A stretch of 64,000 nucleotides of DNA from the NCBI GenBank assembly GCA_030021035.2, contig JARYZH020000229.1, positions 62,001 through 126,000 of the forward strand, read 5' to 3'. The DNA comes from Notholithocarpus densiflorus (taxonomy: Eukaryota > Streptophyta > Magnoliopsida > Fagales > Fagaceae). The notes under the pieces are model-generated. The model did no database searches. It was given only the letters and a program-made list of their open reading frames with translations, and had not been told where the DNA came from. The translations under genes and the position numbers were made by a program. Shown in pieces: positions 43,436 to 53,918 of the stretch (position 1 is the stretch's first letter; the number at the start of each line of letters is the position of its first letter).

Positions 43436-45879
43436 TTTCAATTAATTGATTTGTGAACTTGTGACAGAATTTAAGTTTTAGAGGAAATACAAGAGCAATG
43501 ACATCAAAGAACACCAAACAATAACTAAGTCACCACAATTCTCATATCCATTGAGAATTTCCAAGTTTTTTTAGTTGAAATATCATTTCAATTTCTTTTC
43601 TTTTCTCTTTGGTTTATTTAAAGTTTTTTAAAATTTTCATATTACAACTATTAATTATATATATCACAATCACATTGCCATACAATTAAAAAACATCTGA
43701 ATATGAAAATATTTTAGTTTATCTTCTATTCAGTTCAGTTTGGTCTAGTTCGGTCCACTTCCAAAAATAAATAAAAAAAATAATATATATTCTTTTAAAT
43801 AAAAAATAGTATATATATATTATTAAATAAGTTAATGAAATAAAAAATTTAAATTAATAAAAATCACATTTCAAAAATTCTTATTTTAAAGTAATTTTAG
43901 CCTTTTCTTTTTATATTTCAATTATAAACAATTGGTTGCTTTGTTGTAAGCATCTCAAACCATAGTTTCCATTCTTCTGGGGCATAAATGTGGTTTTCTT
44001 TATGTCTTAATAATTGTTGTGGTCATACGTGCATACAATGGTATGGCTATAATATTCAGATATGGTTAAAAAATCATTTCAATAATTTTGTGCAATCTAT
44101 AAACCTATTGTTTGTATTAGGCAATTAATCAAATAGTCGGATAGTTCATTGAAATACTATCCAAATGTTGTGTGAAACTCATATTGTAACCTCTAAAAAC
44201 AACGAACAACAAAATAGTAAACCAACTTTAAATTAAACCAAAGTGATGAAAAAAGATAACCTGTGATTGGGAATTATAACAAAAAGCCGCTACAAATCTT
44301 CAACCAAAAAAAAAAAAAAAAAGAAGAAGAAAAAAGCCTGGAATAAATTTGAATTGAATAACAAAGTGAATTTGAGGTGACAATTAAATAAAAATTAATA
44401 AAAAGATTCATTAATTTTGGCATTAGCTAAGCTCCTCCCTCTTACTTAATTTTTATTTTTTATTATTTGAAGTCAAGCGAATTTTGAGAGGTATAAAATT
44501 CTTCTTTTCTTTTTTATTTATGTTTGGTTCTACATTAAATAATTAGATACCATGTTATGCTTTGGTTCATTTCTATTTATATACCTTATGGTTTATGATT
44601 TCTTTCAACTTGAATTTATTTTTTGACCATAGTAGTCAAATTTGATTGGATTTAAATTTACTTTATGGTTGCTTATAGTGCTTTTGTTTTATTTAATTTC
44701 TATCAATATTACATCTTGTAGATGTAGTCTAGTTTTGTTATATCCTTATATTTAATTTATATGAATGTTATGGACTCATGGCTATTCAAAATATTAGGAA
44801 AAATTCAAAGGAAAAAAATGACATGTTCATTTGTTTGTATATCTCACTTAGTATTTTGAGTGCTAATAAGAACTACACTCATTAAAATTTCTAACAATAA
44901 TCATGTGCTATTTTATACACAAAAACAAAAGAAAATGTGAAATAAGCACAAAGGTAGGCTGGATGAATCACCTTGATCAATTATATGATTTATCTATGGC
45001 TAAAGCTGAAGTTTGAAAAAGATAAAATAAGTAAATAAATATAAAATGAATAACAGTTTTAATCAGAACACCATATCAGACGAGAGGTGATTAAATGTTA
45101 ATTGAGAGAAATGTTTAGAAAATATAGATTGTTTAAAGAAACTATAAAATACATATGTTGAAGGTTTTGAGGGCAAATCAACATTTAATATTAAATAAAT
45201 ACAAAAAAATAAAATAAAATTGTAAAATCTTTATTAAAAAAAGTATCCATTAAAATTTAAATAATTTTCAACATATTACATGAATTAAAAAATAATAATA
45301 ATATAGTTACTTAATCTTAATCCTTTAAGTACATGGCATAATATTATAATAAATAATTTCAAATTAAATAAAAATTATTTTGAGATAAGACTAATTACAA
45401 TAAAAATCTATAAATAAATTAATTAGAATAAAAATAAAAACTATAATTTATTTAATTTATTGGCATGTGCTGAATTGCTAGCTGGAATTTTCAAATGTTT
45501 TTAAGAATAAATAATTGTATCTTACAATACTAAACATGAAGTGATTAGCAGTCTAGTCTGAAACATGACATATTCCTGGTTAGAAGACGCGAACCAAAAT
45601 TGCACATCAGGCCTCTCACCGACCTCTCTCACGTCACGTCGCAGATTGAGCGCACACCAGTTAACACACACACCCTGAGATCCCGCAATTCGAAGCCCCT
45701 TGAGAAATGCCAGTTTCACCAAAACTTGGTCCACACCTCACACTCACCGCGTGACGAGTTGTGAGTAATCGAGAAGGGAAACAAGCATTTCTTTCTCACA
45801 GCCTTCTTGCATTGCTAGCTAGCTAACTAAATTCCCAGAACCAACCAAAGCCAAAGGTGCAAAGTTAACTGCAGCTATC

Positions 45880-46035
45880 ATGGGTGGTATTTTAGGTGGC
45901 CATTCGAAGACCAAATCTCAACCCTCCAACGGAGGCAGTAGAAAGAAGCCGCCAAAGGAAGCAGGCCTCAGATTCTTAGTAAACTTCGAAAATCAAACTT
46001 CGGGTAACTATAAAGCTATAAATCTTGATCCTTGA
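45880..46035 (+). CDS. Unknown small exon or micro-ORF (MGGILGG...), partner of 25016
   Basis: ATG in a GCTATCATGG context opens 51 codons to TGA at 46033; alternatively it splices at the GT of CGGGTAACT (46004), giving 41 codons plus one base. The peptide is basic and Ser/Pro-rich after the Gly2 start (MGGILGGHSKTKSQPSNGG), compatible with N-myristoylation. Upstream 45590..45760 is unusually rich in CG for this window (CACGTCACGTCGC, CACCGCGTGACG), which suggests a promoter/5' UTR. This copy keeps the frame that 25016 has lost. I could not find later exons before 47.7 kb. Confidence 0.4.
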   Translation: MGGILGGHSKTKSQPSNGGSRKKPPKEAGLRFLVNFENQTSGNYKAINLDP

Positions 46036-46092
46036 ATTAAAGTCAAATACATTTAGCTTTGTATTTAGATAAAGTAAACAAAGAGTAGCAAT

Positions 46093-47704
46093 AATTATTT
46101 CCAGCCAGAGCTTCTCAATAAGTTGCCTTCTCTAGTTGCTTACTACCCAAACATTCCCAATCAGATGAACCTTTAGAAGATTGCTCAGAGAGAACGGATA
46201 GGAAAATTAAGAATGTGTAAAACTGAATTTCATTCTCATTCAACATAATGATTACATTGACTCTGTTCTCTTTATATATTGGAATCATCTAGAGTAGGCA
46301 CTTTTGTTTTGTATTGCTTCCTGCAGGATTGTTATAAAAAAAAAAAAAAAAAATGAAGGAAGAAGAAGAAGAAAGTATTGCTTCCTGGATGGTGTTTTCA
46401 ATTCCAAGATAAACTCTTCCTGGTAGAATGCATGCAAGACACGTAACAATGAGAGTTTCGTTAAATATTTTGATAAGTTGGAAATAAAATCTCATCATAT
46501 CCCTCTATTTTCTTCTTTCTTTGAAGTAAACATTTGTGCTAGTCTTAGTTGCCTACTAATAAAACTTGACATCCATGAATCATCTACCACCTCATCTTTC
46601 AAAACGCATTCTCCAATTGTTCAACAATCAATCAAAACATTCCATGATCTATAATTCCCAATTCAAGAAAAATCTAAGGAACTAAGCTTGAAGAACAATC
46701 TCAAGCTCCATTAGCATAAGAGCAGGAACCATGACTCTACCACATGTATTAGGAATCCTATAGTTCACTCAAGACTTCTATCAAACTGCTTGTGCACATG
46801 GATGTATATAAGATTTTTCTATTGCATTTCTGCATCAAAATAAGATTGCAAAATTAGTGAAGAAAAAAAAAGATAATTGTAAATGACAACAAAAATAATC
46901 TTAAATATTATGAAAAAGAAAGAGAAAGTACCTTCTTCTTTTTTCTTTTTTCTTTTTCTTTTTTTTTCAGTTAAAAGAATTGCAACCGATGGCTATATTT
47001 AATAAACCTGCCCCTTAGGGAGATTTAAACAAATACAATATAATGGTTTCTCATAGTATGGTCATACTTCTAATTTTTCAAAAGGCAATTCACAAAAAGT
47101 TTCAAATGAACTAAAGCTTGTGAGTTGAAACAGATGTCAAACAGATGTCTATATTTTCTTGTGAAAGTGAATCACATATGTGCTATAAATGGTAGGCTGT
47201 CAACGAAGGGATCAGAACTCTTCAAATTGGGAAGAGCAATAGGTGTAACATTGTATCTGTAGGGAATCCCAAAAGGTAAGAAGAAGTAGATAATAGACAA
47301 AACCTTAAATGATGACCAAGAAGAAGAGAAAAAGGAAAAAAGGGGGAAGAGTGAAGACCAACGGTTAGTTTTCATTAAGTGCTTTAGGAGAAGAGTGCAA
47401 AAATGGTGAGTTTAATGCCTATGAAAAACTATTTTTATAGAGCGCCACATGGAAAAATCTCATGCTCTCCCGCATGAGGTTTCTTCTTTTATATATATAT
47501 TGATTGATTGACTGATTGATTGATGATTGATGATTGATTGATTGATATTGATTGATTGATTGATTGATTGATTTGGATACAAGTGACGTATTTTGATTGA
47601 CGACACTTATGTGGCACATAATAGTCAAATTACCACCAGAGATTAACAGCAAAGCCAATGTGAAACTGTCATATTATTAACAGAAATGAATGACACAAAC
47701 AATA
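46093..47704. other. Intergenic, no gene seen
   Basis: AT-rich with an A18 run (46336) and a (TTGA/GATT)n tract at 47499..47573. No domain, TIR or LTR structure was recognised. Confidence 0.45.
47499..47573 (+). repeat. (GATT)n tetranucleotide repeat
   Basis: Imperfect run of TGAT/GATT units with GATGATTG and GATATTG interruptions. Confidence 0.9.
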
Positions 47705-47795
47705 TTTTTTTTTTTTTGATAAGTAACGAAAATTGTATTAAAAAACAAAAAACAGCCAACCCGAGTACATTGGGGATGTACTATGGGGGCATAAA

Positions 47796-50700
47796 TCAAT
47801 AACCAAGATTACAACGGTCAAGTAAAACAGGAAGGGAAGAACAAGAAAAATGACAAAAGACCACATTCCAATCCAAGAGAGTGTGTAAAAAGAAAGACTT
47901 AAACTCTAACATAGAGCGTTCACATCCCTCGAAGCTTCTAGCATTCCTTTCGCACCAAATACACCATAACAAGCAATGAGGCACAATTCTCCACAACTCT
48001 ATATTTCTATGCCGTCCAAACTTACCCTGCCAAGACTCAAACAACTCAATAACCTTCTGGGGCATAACCCAATGAATTCCAAACAAACAAAACACCAACG
48101 ACCACATTTCACAAGCAATGGGGCAATGAAGAAGAAGATGATCAACTGACTCCCCACACTTCTTACACATATAGCACCAATCAATAACTAGCACACGTCG
48201 TTTGCGAAGGTTATCTGTTGTTAAGATCTTACCTAAGGAAGCAGACCATGAAAAGAAAGCTACCCTTGGAGGAACCTTCGATTTCCAAATTATTTTCCAA
48301 GGGAAAGATAAGATGGGAGGAGGGTAGAAAGAAATATAGAATCCTCTAACCTCAAACCCACTACTCCTTGCTGGCTTCCAACAGACCCGATCTGGACCCA
48401 AACCTCGTACCGTCGTAGAATAGACCATATCCATAAACAGATCAAAGGATTCTTGTTCCCAATCTTGTGGAGGACGACGAAATTTAGCATCCCAATGAAT
48501 TCTCCCACCAGACCAACACATAACCTCCGCTACTGAAGAATCCTTTGTTCTACTAATACAATAAAGTTCCGGAAAAGCCTCCTGGAGAGTACGATCACCA
48601 CACCACACATGTTTCCAAAACTTCACTCTAGTACCATCCCCCACATCATAAAGAAGGAGTTTAGAAAAATTCATCCAACCACTCCTAATATGTCTCCACA
48701 AACTAACACCATAAGCACTGGTCACCTTTTTCGTGCACCAACCACCCCAATCATTCCCATATTTCACCTCAATAACCCTCCTCCATAGAGCTTCGGTCTC
48801 CATACCATACCTCCATAACCATTTTCCTAACAAGGCAGAATTAAAACTCCTCAATCGTCTAATACCCAACCCTCCAGCATGCAGCGGCTTACAAACCTGA
48901 GCCCAACTGACTAAGTGTAATTTTGGTTCACCATTAATACCACTCCACAGAAAATCTCGTTGTAACTTCTCCATACGATTAGCCACCTTCCCAGGTAAAG
49001 GCAGAAGGGAAAGGAAGTATGTAGGTAAGGAGGAAAGAGTACTTTTAATAAGAGTTACCTTACCCCCCTTAGAGAGATACAACCTCTTCCACCCTGCTAA
49101 TCTCCTTTCCATCTTCTCCAAAATAGGATTCCAAACTGACAACTCCTTAAATTTAGCTCCTAACGGTAGCCCCAAATATCTCAATGGAAGAGAGGATTGC
49201 CGACAACCCAACATCCCCACCAGAACATCCATATTGTGCACCACCCCTATAGGAACCAACTCAGATTTCCCCAAATTAATCCTTAAACCTGAGACCTCCT
49301 CAAATCTAGCCAGAATTGCTCTCAAACTAGCTATTTGCGTAGGATCAGCATCACAAAAAATAAGAGTGTCATCAGCAAATAAAAGATGAGACACCATCAC
49401 CGAGTTACCAGCCGTATTACTTACAGAGAAGCTTGAGAATTGACTAGTAGTAGCAGCCACATCCAACATACGACTCAAACCCTCCATAACAATATCAAAT
49501 AGCAACGGAGACAAGGGGTCCCCTTGCCGAATCCCCCTAGAACTACCAAAGAAATCAGAAGGACTACCATTGATCAGAATGGAGAATTTAACAGTAGAGA
49601 TGCAACACATTATCCATTTTCTCCATTTCTCTGAAAACCCACATCGCTGAAGCATATACATTAAAAAACCCCAACTCACATGGTCATAAGCCTTCTCCAC
49701 ATCCAACTTACACAACACTCCTGGAACACCTGTCTTTAATCTACTATCAATACATTCTGAGGCAATTAAAAAAGAGTCCAATATCTGTCTACCTTTCACA
49801 AATGCATTCTGAGAATCTGAAATAAGCCCATGAGCCACCCTTCTAAGACGATTGGCCAACACCTTAGAAATAATCTTATAAATCCCACCAACTAAGCTAA
49901 TAGGCCGAAAATCCTTGATCTCCACAGCATCCACCTTTTTGGGAATAAGAGCAAGAAAAGAAGCATTAAGGCTCTTCTCAAACACAGCCTGAGTATGAAA
50001 ATTTTGAAATACTGCCATAATTTCAGCCTTCAAAAAACACCAGCAAGCTTGAAAAAACGCCATAGAAAAGCCATCCGGGCCAGGAGCCTTATCACCCTTA
50101 AAATCACTAATCACCCCAAACACCTCCTCCTCATCAAATGGCCTATCTGGCCAACGTGCATCTTCCTCCGAGATACAAGAGAACTCCACATCATCTAATA
50201 AAGGTCTATGGGCCACAGTTTCAGCATATAGCTGCCTATAAAAATGGGAAATACAACCTGCTATGGCCTCTGGATCTGAAGACAATTCTCCATCCACCAT
50301 AAGCCTATCAATGGAATTAAATCTTCTGTGAGAGTTAGCTATACGATGAAAGAATCTGGTATTTCTGTCTCCTTCTCTAATACAGAGGACTCTAGACTTT
50401 TGCCTCCAACAGATTTCCTCCATCAAAGTAACTTTTTCTAATTCACCTCGAACTCTCTTCAACTCCAGCCTTTCCTCCTCCAATAAAGCTCGGCTATCCT
50501 CAATCATCTCTAAATCACTAAGCTCTTGCCACAATTTTCTCACCCGATCTTCAACATTTCCAAAAACCTCCACATTCCATTTCTTCAAATCATTTTTCAA
50601 GAGCTTCAATTTATTGGCCAAAACAAAACTCGGAGCTCCTAGTATATTATAAGAATCCCACCAAGATCTCACCCTCTCCACAAAACCTTCATCTTTAAGC

Positions 50701-51449
50701 CACATATTCTCAAATCTAAACGGCCTTCTACCTCTCTGAAATGAACCACCCTCAAGAACAATCGGGAAGTGATCAGATAACAGCCTAGGTAAGCGTTGTT
50801 GAGAAACAGATGGAAACTTATCCTCCCAATCTGCAGAAAACAAAAATCTGTCCAGTCTAGCCTTCGAAACAACTTCACGAGAATTAGACCAAGTGAAAGA
50901 TCCCCCTTGCAGTGGAATATCAATAAGGCCGTGCTCAGAAATAAAACTGGAAAACTCCCGCATAGCAGCACTAAAAGAGATAGAACCAGAGCGCTCAGAA
51001 GGAAACCTTACCACATTAAAGTCACCACCCACACACCATGGAACATTCCACCAACTGTTCAAACCAGCTAATTCCTCCCATAATAACCTTCTGTCTCTCA
51101 CAGAATTAGGACCATAAACGCCAGAAAACGCCCAGACATACTGATCTGACACACTTGTAAATCTACAAGAAATCGAAAATCGCCCCATAGCTTCCTCCAC
51201 TTTATTCACAGTCCGTGTATCCCACATCAGAAGCACCCCTCCAGCAGCTCCACAAGAGCCTAGATAAGACCAATCAACATGTTGACCCCTCCACAAACTG
51301 CGAATCACAGCTCTAGTTATCAACTCCATTTTAGTTTCTTGAAGACAAATAACATCTGGCCCCCATCTCCTAACCATATTACGAACCCGAAGCCTTTTAT
51401 CCCTATCATTCAGCCCTCGAACATTCCAAGAAATAATCTTCAAATTCAT
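47796..51449 (-). CDS. LINE ORF2: endonuclease, reverse transcriptase, zinc-binding C-terminus
   Basis: A 1217-codon uninterrupted frame. An apurinic-type endonuclease occupies about residues 1-230 (N9, E38 in LQETKM, GGDFNVV, SDH at 225-227). The reverse transcriptase spans about 430-750, with GPDGFSMAFFQ, FRPISLVGGIYK, KLDVEKAYDHVSW, GIRQGDPLSPLLF and the catalytic FADD at 691-694. Residues about 1060-1150 include the zinc-binding segment (CYMCKKCGE and then HLLLHCP). The product nicks target DNA and copies its own RNA in place. All key residues seen are intact, so the protein could still be functional in trans even though this copy is truncated. Its ATG overlaps the ORF1 stop in ATGA. Confidence 0.95.
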   Translation of the reverse strand: MNLKIISWNVRGLNDRDKRLRVRNMVRRWGPDVICLQETKMELITRAVIRSLWRGQHVDWSYLGSCGAAGGVLLMWDTRTVNKVEEAMGRFSISCRFTSVSDQYVWAFSGVYGPNSVRDRRLLWEELAGLNSWWNVPWCVGGDFNVVRFPSERSGSISFSAAMREFSSFISEHGLIDIPLQGGSFTWSNSREVVSKARLDRFLFSADWEDKFPSVSQQRLPRLLSDHFPIVLEGGSFQRGRRPFRFENMWLKDEGFVERVRSWWDSYNILGAPSFVLANKLKLLKNDLKKWNVEVFGNVEDRVRKLWQELSDLEMIEDSRALLEEERLELKRVRGELEKVTLMEEICWRQKSRVLCIREGDRNTRFFHRIANSHRRFNSIDRLMVDGELSSDPEAIAGCISHFYRQLYAETVAHRPLLDDVEFSCISEEDARWPDRPFDEEEVFGVISDFKGDKAPGPDGFSMAFFQACWCFLKAEIMAVFQNFHTQAVFEKSLNASFLALIPKKVDAVEIKDFRPISLVGGIYKIISKVLANRLRRVAHGLISDSQNAFVKGRQILDSFLIASECIDSRLKTGVPGVLCKLDVEKAYDHVSWGFLMYMLQRCGFSEKWRKWIMCCISTVKFSILINGSPSDFFGSSRGIRQGDPLSPLLFDIVMEGLSRMLDVAATTSQFSSFSVSNTAGNSVMVSHLLFADDTLIFCDADPTQIASLRAILARFEEVSGLRINLGKSELVPIGVVHNMDVLVGMLGCRQSSLPLRYLGLPLGAKFKELSVWNPILEKMERRLAGWKRLYLSKGGKVTLIKSTLSSLPTYFLSLLPLPGKVANRMEKLQRDFLWSGINGEPKLHLVSWAQVCKPLHAGGLGIRRLRSFNSALLGKWLWRYGMETEALWRRVIEVKYGNDWGGWCTKKVTSAYGVSLWRHIRSGWMNFSKLLLYDVGDGTRVKFWKHVWCGDRTLQEAFPELYCISRTKDSSVAEVMCWSGGRIHWDAKFRRPPQDWEQESFDLFMDMVYSTTVRGLGPDRVCWKPARSSGFEVRGFYISFYPPPILSFPWKIIWKSKVPPRVAFFSWSASLGKILTTDNLRKRRVLVIDWCYMCKKCGESVDHLLLHCPIACEMWSLVFCLFGIHWVMPQKVIELFESWQGKFGRHRNIELWRIVPHCLLWCIWCERNARSFEGCERSMLEFKSFFLHTLLDWNVVFCHFSCSSLPVLLDRCNLGY

Positions 51450-52705
51450 TGATGAACCACCACAGCCCGCTCCTTACTTACATTCCTTGATTTCGTTGAA
51501 CCAACCTCGACATTCATAGAGGTCAATAAATTTTTCAACTCCCGCTGACCTTTCTGCCCCGACTTACCGTGCTTCATTTGATCATCTGCTGCTTTAAGCT
51601 TTTTACTCTTTTTCCTGGCCTCCAAGGCTAGCAACAATCCCGTAATTTGCTCCTCAAAACCTTCCAAAGAAGTGCCCACTGATTTTCTAAAGGCCTTAAT
51701 CCGATTTGTTACCCATTGTGATAAATTATTACCATCAACCGACTCCATACACCCAACCCCCAGCTCAGAACTACAGTCCAGCTCCAAAGGAACTTCTGTG
51801 GCCAGAGGTACCACAACTAAAGGCTTACCACTACAGTCCCAAGTCATCGACCTCTCATCAAAATCCCACAACTCCTCCTCTGCCTCCGTAACAATAGACA
51901 AAGAATCAACTAACCCATCACAGTCCTCTACCCAACTAACCATCTGACCGTCATTGATAAGAGAATCATTACCTGTTACAGTCTCAACGTCAGTGACTGA
52001 GCAATCCGACACACTCTCTGGAGATCGATATAGAGATAGCGGAATCACTATTTGTCGACCATCCCGCAATTGTAGCATCCACTCTTTGGAATTACCCCAT
52101 GATTTATCCAAATCACTGACCAATTCCCTAATAGTGGGAGAAGAACTAAATACCATCTTACAATCAGCACCATCATGTACCATCGCCCTTACCTCCGGAC
52201 CCAACAATTCCTCATCCTCATCCTTCGTCGCCGTCGGAGATGACAACTTCTTCACCGGATTATCTATCGGATCCCCTAACGACAGCTCCTTCATCCCCGC
52301 TGGCTCCAACGATGAACGTATCGGAACTAAGGGAGACGAACCCAGCTCGCATGTAGCCTGGACCTTTTCCGCTGTCAATATCGGCAAGGTGGGGGACTGG
52401 GTATGCCATCTCGGGCTCACCTGGTTGCTAAACCCACTCCCACCTGGAATTATCGGTGCCGATATGGAGGAATTCGAGCCCAAGATGACCATCGGAGCCA
52501 TCGCCGTCGCCCTTGGTGGTAGAGAATCACCCACCGAGCTCGCAGGGAGCACCTTACCACTCGCACCAGTCGAGATTGAGCTTGGGCCTGAGGAGCTTGA
52601 CTCTAAATTCCCATTGTCAACAATTGGGCCCGTAACACCTGGGCTGGGTTTAGTTTGGGCCTTCTTGGAGCAAGTACCTGCCTCAAAAACAAACGGGCTT
52701 GTCAA
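51446..52705 (-). CDS. LINE ORF1, C-terminal remainder
   Basis: A 419-codon frame, rich in Ser, Pro and acidic residues, that ends in a basic tail (EARKKSKKLKAAD, KHGKSGQKGQREL). The upstream in-frame stop is at 52717..52715 and the first codon in the frame is TTG, not ATG, so the natural N-terminus is gone. The DUF4283-like domain and CCHC knuckle expected before this region are not present. ORF1 proteins bind LINE RNA. The stop overlaps the ORF2 start by four bases. Confidence 0.8.
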   Translation of the reverse strand: MTSPFVFEAGTCSKKAQTKPSPGVTGPIVDNGNLESSSSGPSSISTGASGKVLPASSVGDSLPPRATAMAPMVILGSNSSISAPIIPGGSGFSNQVSPRWHTQSPTLPILTAEKVQATCELGSSPLVPIRSSLEPAGMKELSLGDPIDNPVKKLSSPTATKDEDEELLGPEVRAMVHDGADCKMVFSSSPTIRELVSDLDKSWGNSKEWMLQLRDGRQIVIPLSLYRSPESVSDCSVTDVETVTGNDSLINDGQMVSWVEDCDGLVDSLSIVTEAEEELWDFDERSMTWDCSGKPLVVVPLATEVPLELDCSSELGVGCMESVDGNNLSQWVTNRIKAFRKSVGTSLEGFEEQITGLLLALEARKKSKKLKAADDQMKHGKSGQKGQRELKNLLTSMNVEVGSTKSRNVSKERAVVVHQ

Positions 52706-52712
52706 AAGTGAG

Positions 52713-52926
52713 TTTCAAAATTTCAAATTGCATGTTTTCAAAATCTCAAGTTTTAAAGTTTCAAGTTGCAAATTTTCAAATCTCAAATTCCATGTTCCAA
52801 ATTTCAAGATCTCAAGTTTCAAGCTTCAAAATCTCAAGTTTCAAAATTCCAAAGTTTCAATTTTCAAAATTTCAAGTTTCAAATTCCAAACTCTAAGTTT
52901 CAAATTCCAAGTTTCAAGTTTCAAAA
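52713..52926 (+). repeat. Degenerate array of about 9-11 bp TTTCAA-type repeats
   Basis: About twenty consecutive short units of forms such as TTTCAAATTC, TCTCAAGTTT, TTTCAAGTTT and TTCAAAATCTC. Purine and pyrimidine blocks alternate with a period near one helical turn. Two reading frames remain open across it, giving an artificial-looking peptide rich in Phe, Lys and Ser. It directly abuts the truncated 5' end of the LINE. Confidence 0.8.
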
Positions 52927-53094
52927 AAGAAAAAAATCTTTTTCAAGGAACCACAAAAATCCGTCAAGGTTTTCGTGCTAATGAAAAATTCAAATCAAGA
53001 AGGAACAAATGGAAATCACACATCTCAAAAACAATGGGACCACAAAGCCCTTATCATTTAAAGTCTAATCCTAAATTTTGACTTTTTGTAGGCA

Positions 53095-53440
53095 GCAGCT
53101 CAGATTGAGGTTGAAAAGCCCCTTGGTCGCCACAACTCCGATTCCGAGGTTGAAAAGCCCCTTGGTTCCCTTTCATCAAGATCGAGGTTGAAAAGCCCCT
53201 TGGTCGCCACAGCTCAGATCGAGGTTGAAAAGCCCCTTGGTCGTGACAGCTCTAGTTCCAAGGTTGAAAAGCCCCTTGGTTCCCTTTCTTCAAGATCGAG
53301 GTTGAAAGGCCCCTTGGTCGCCATAGCTCCAGTTCTGAGGTTAAAAAGTCCCTTTGGTTCCCTTTTGTCAAGATCGAGGTTGAATCTTGGTCGCCACAGC
53401 TCCAGTTCCAAGGTTGAAAAGCCCCTTGGTTCCCTTCCCT
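53095..53440 (+). repeat. Tandem array built on GAGGTTGAAAAGCCCCTTGG
   Basis: About nine or ten copies of this 20-mer or slight variants, alternating with TCGCCACAGCTC-type and TTCCCTTTCATCAAGATC-type spacers. It forms a higher-order repeat of about 55-90 bp. The 53188..53592 frame read through it (VEKPLGS repeats) is a consequence of the repeat. It lies where the Copia body next to it would continue. Confidence 0.85.
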
Positions 53441-53918
53441 TTTATTTGAGATTTGCTCTCATCACCGAAAGTGACTTTCCACCTTTCTTAGACTCAAAAA
53501 CCTTGAAGAGAGAACGGTCTCCAGTCATGTGTCTTGAGCACCCACTGTCAAGGTACCACAAACATGTGTCCATTACCTTGACTTCATCATAAAGCACACT
53601 TTATGCTTGCCTGACAAATTAGTAAGAATGGTTTTCTCTTTCATCTACCATTTATGTACAAAATCTTTGATTTTCATTTTGAGGCAGTCTAGTTTCTTTC
53701 TTGTCACACTAAGACCTTTTTCAACAATCATCAATATAGCTTTCAAATAACTTTTAGACTTGCATTTTCTGAAACACTCAATCAAATAAAGATTAGAAAA
53801 GCAAGATGTATTTGAAATAAAAGATCTTTTCATGCCACTTGTAGCCATGACAACAGGGGTCAATGGATCACATAGCAAAGATAAAACCTAATCAGAGTGT
53901 GCCCGCTTTGATACCACT
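53440..53918 (-). mobile_element. Gutted Copia internal region with protease motif and primer site
   Basis: Read on the minus strand: a primer site ending at 53918 (complement of GCTTTGATACCACT), about 330 bp of degenerate gag sequence, then WYLDSGCSRHMTGDRSLFKV (53558..53499), the Copia aspartic protease motif with an intact DSG. Most of gag is deleted, and everything beyond the protease is replaced by the tandem array. Confidence 0.75.

Larger units (their letters stand above)
43172..46092. other. Segmental duplication block, copy 2 (partner 20895..25212)
   Basis: The same landmarks occur in the same order as in copy 1, including the exon at 45880. Shorter than copy 1, it lacks the MITE at 22255 and carries its own AT-rich stretch, 44450..45500, where no gene is seen. 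Homology ends at CAAAGAGTAGCAATA, exactly where copy 1 switches to the synthase relic. Confidence 0.8.
47705..52705 (-). mobile_element. Large L1-type plant LINE, 5'-truncated in ORF1
   Basis: On the minus strand: ORF1 remainder (52705..51446), ORF2 (51449..47796), a short 3' UTR ending TTACTTATC and a poly(A) tail (T run at 47705..47717). ORF2 is open throughout. The 5' end lacks the N-terminal gag-like portion and zinc knuckle usual for plant L1 ORF1 and passes into a short-period repeat array. I could not find a convincing target-site duplication. Confidence 0.9.

Noticed and set aside
51954..53081. Plus-strand ORF of 375 codons
   Set aside because: Lies antisense to LINE ORF1 and runs on through the TTTCAA array; composition is that of a shadow frame.
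53095..53440. Repeats spaced like a CRISPR array
   Set aside because: Plant nuclear context, spacers are themselves repeated and of mixed length, no cas genes; a minisatellite explains it.
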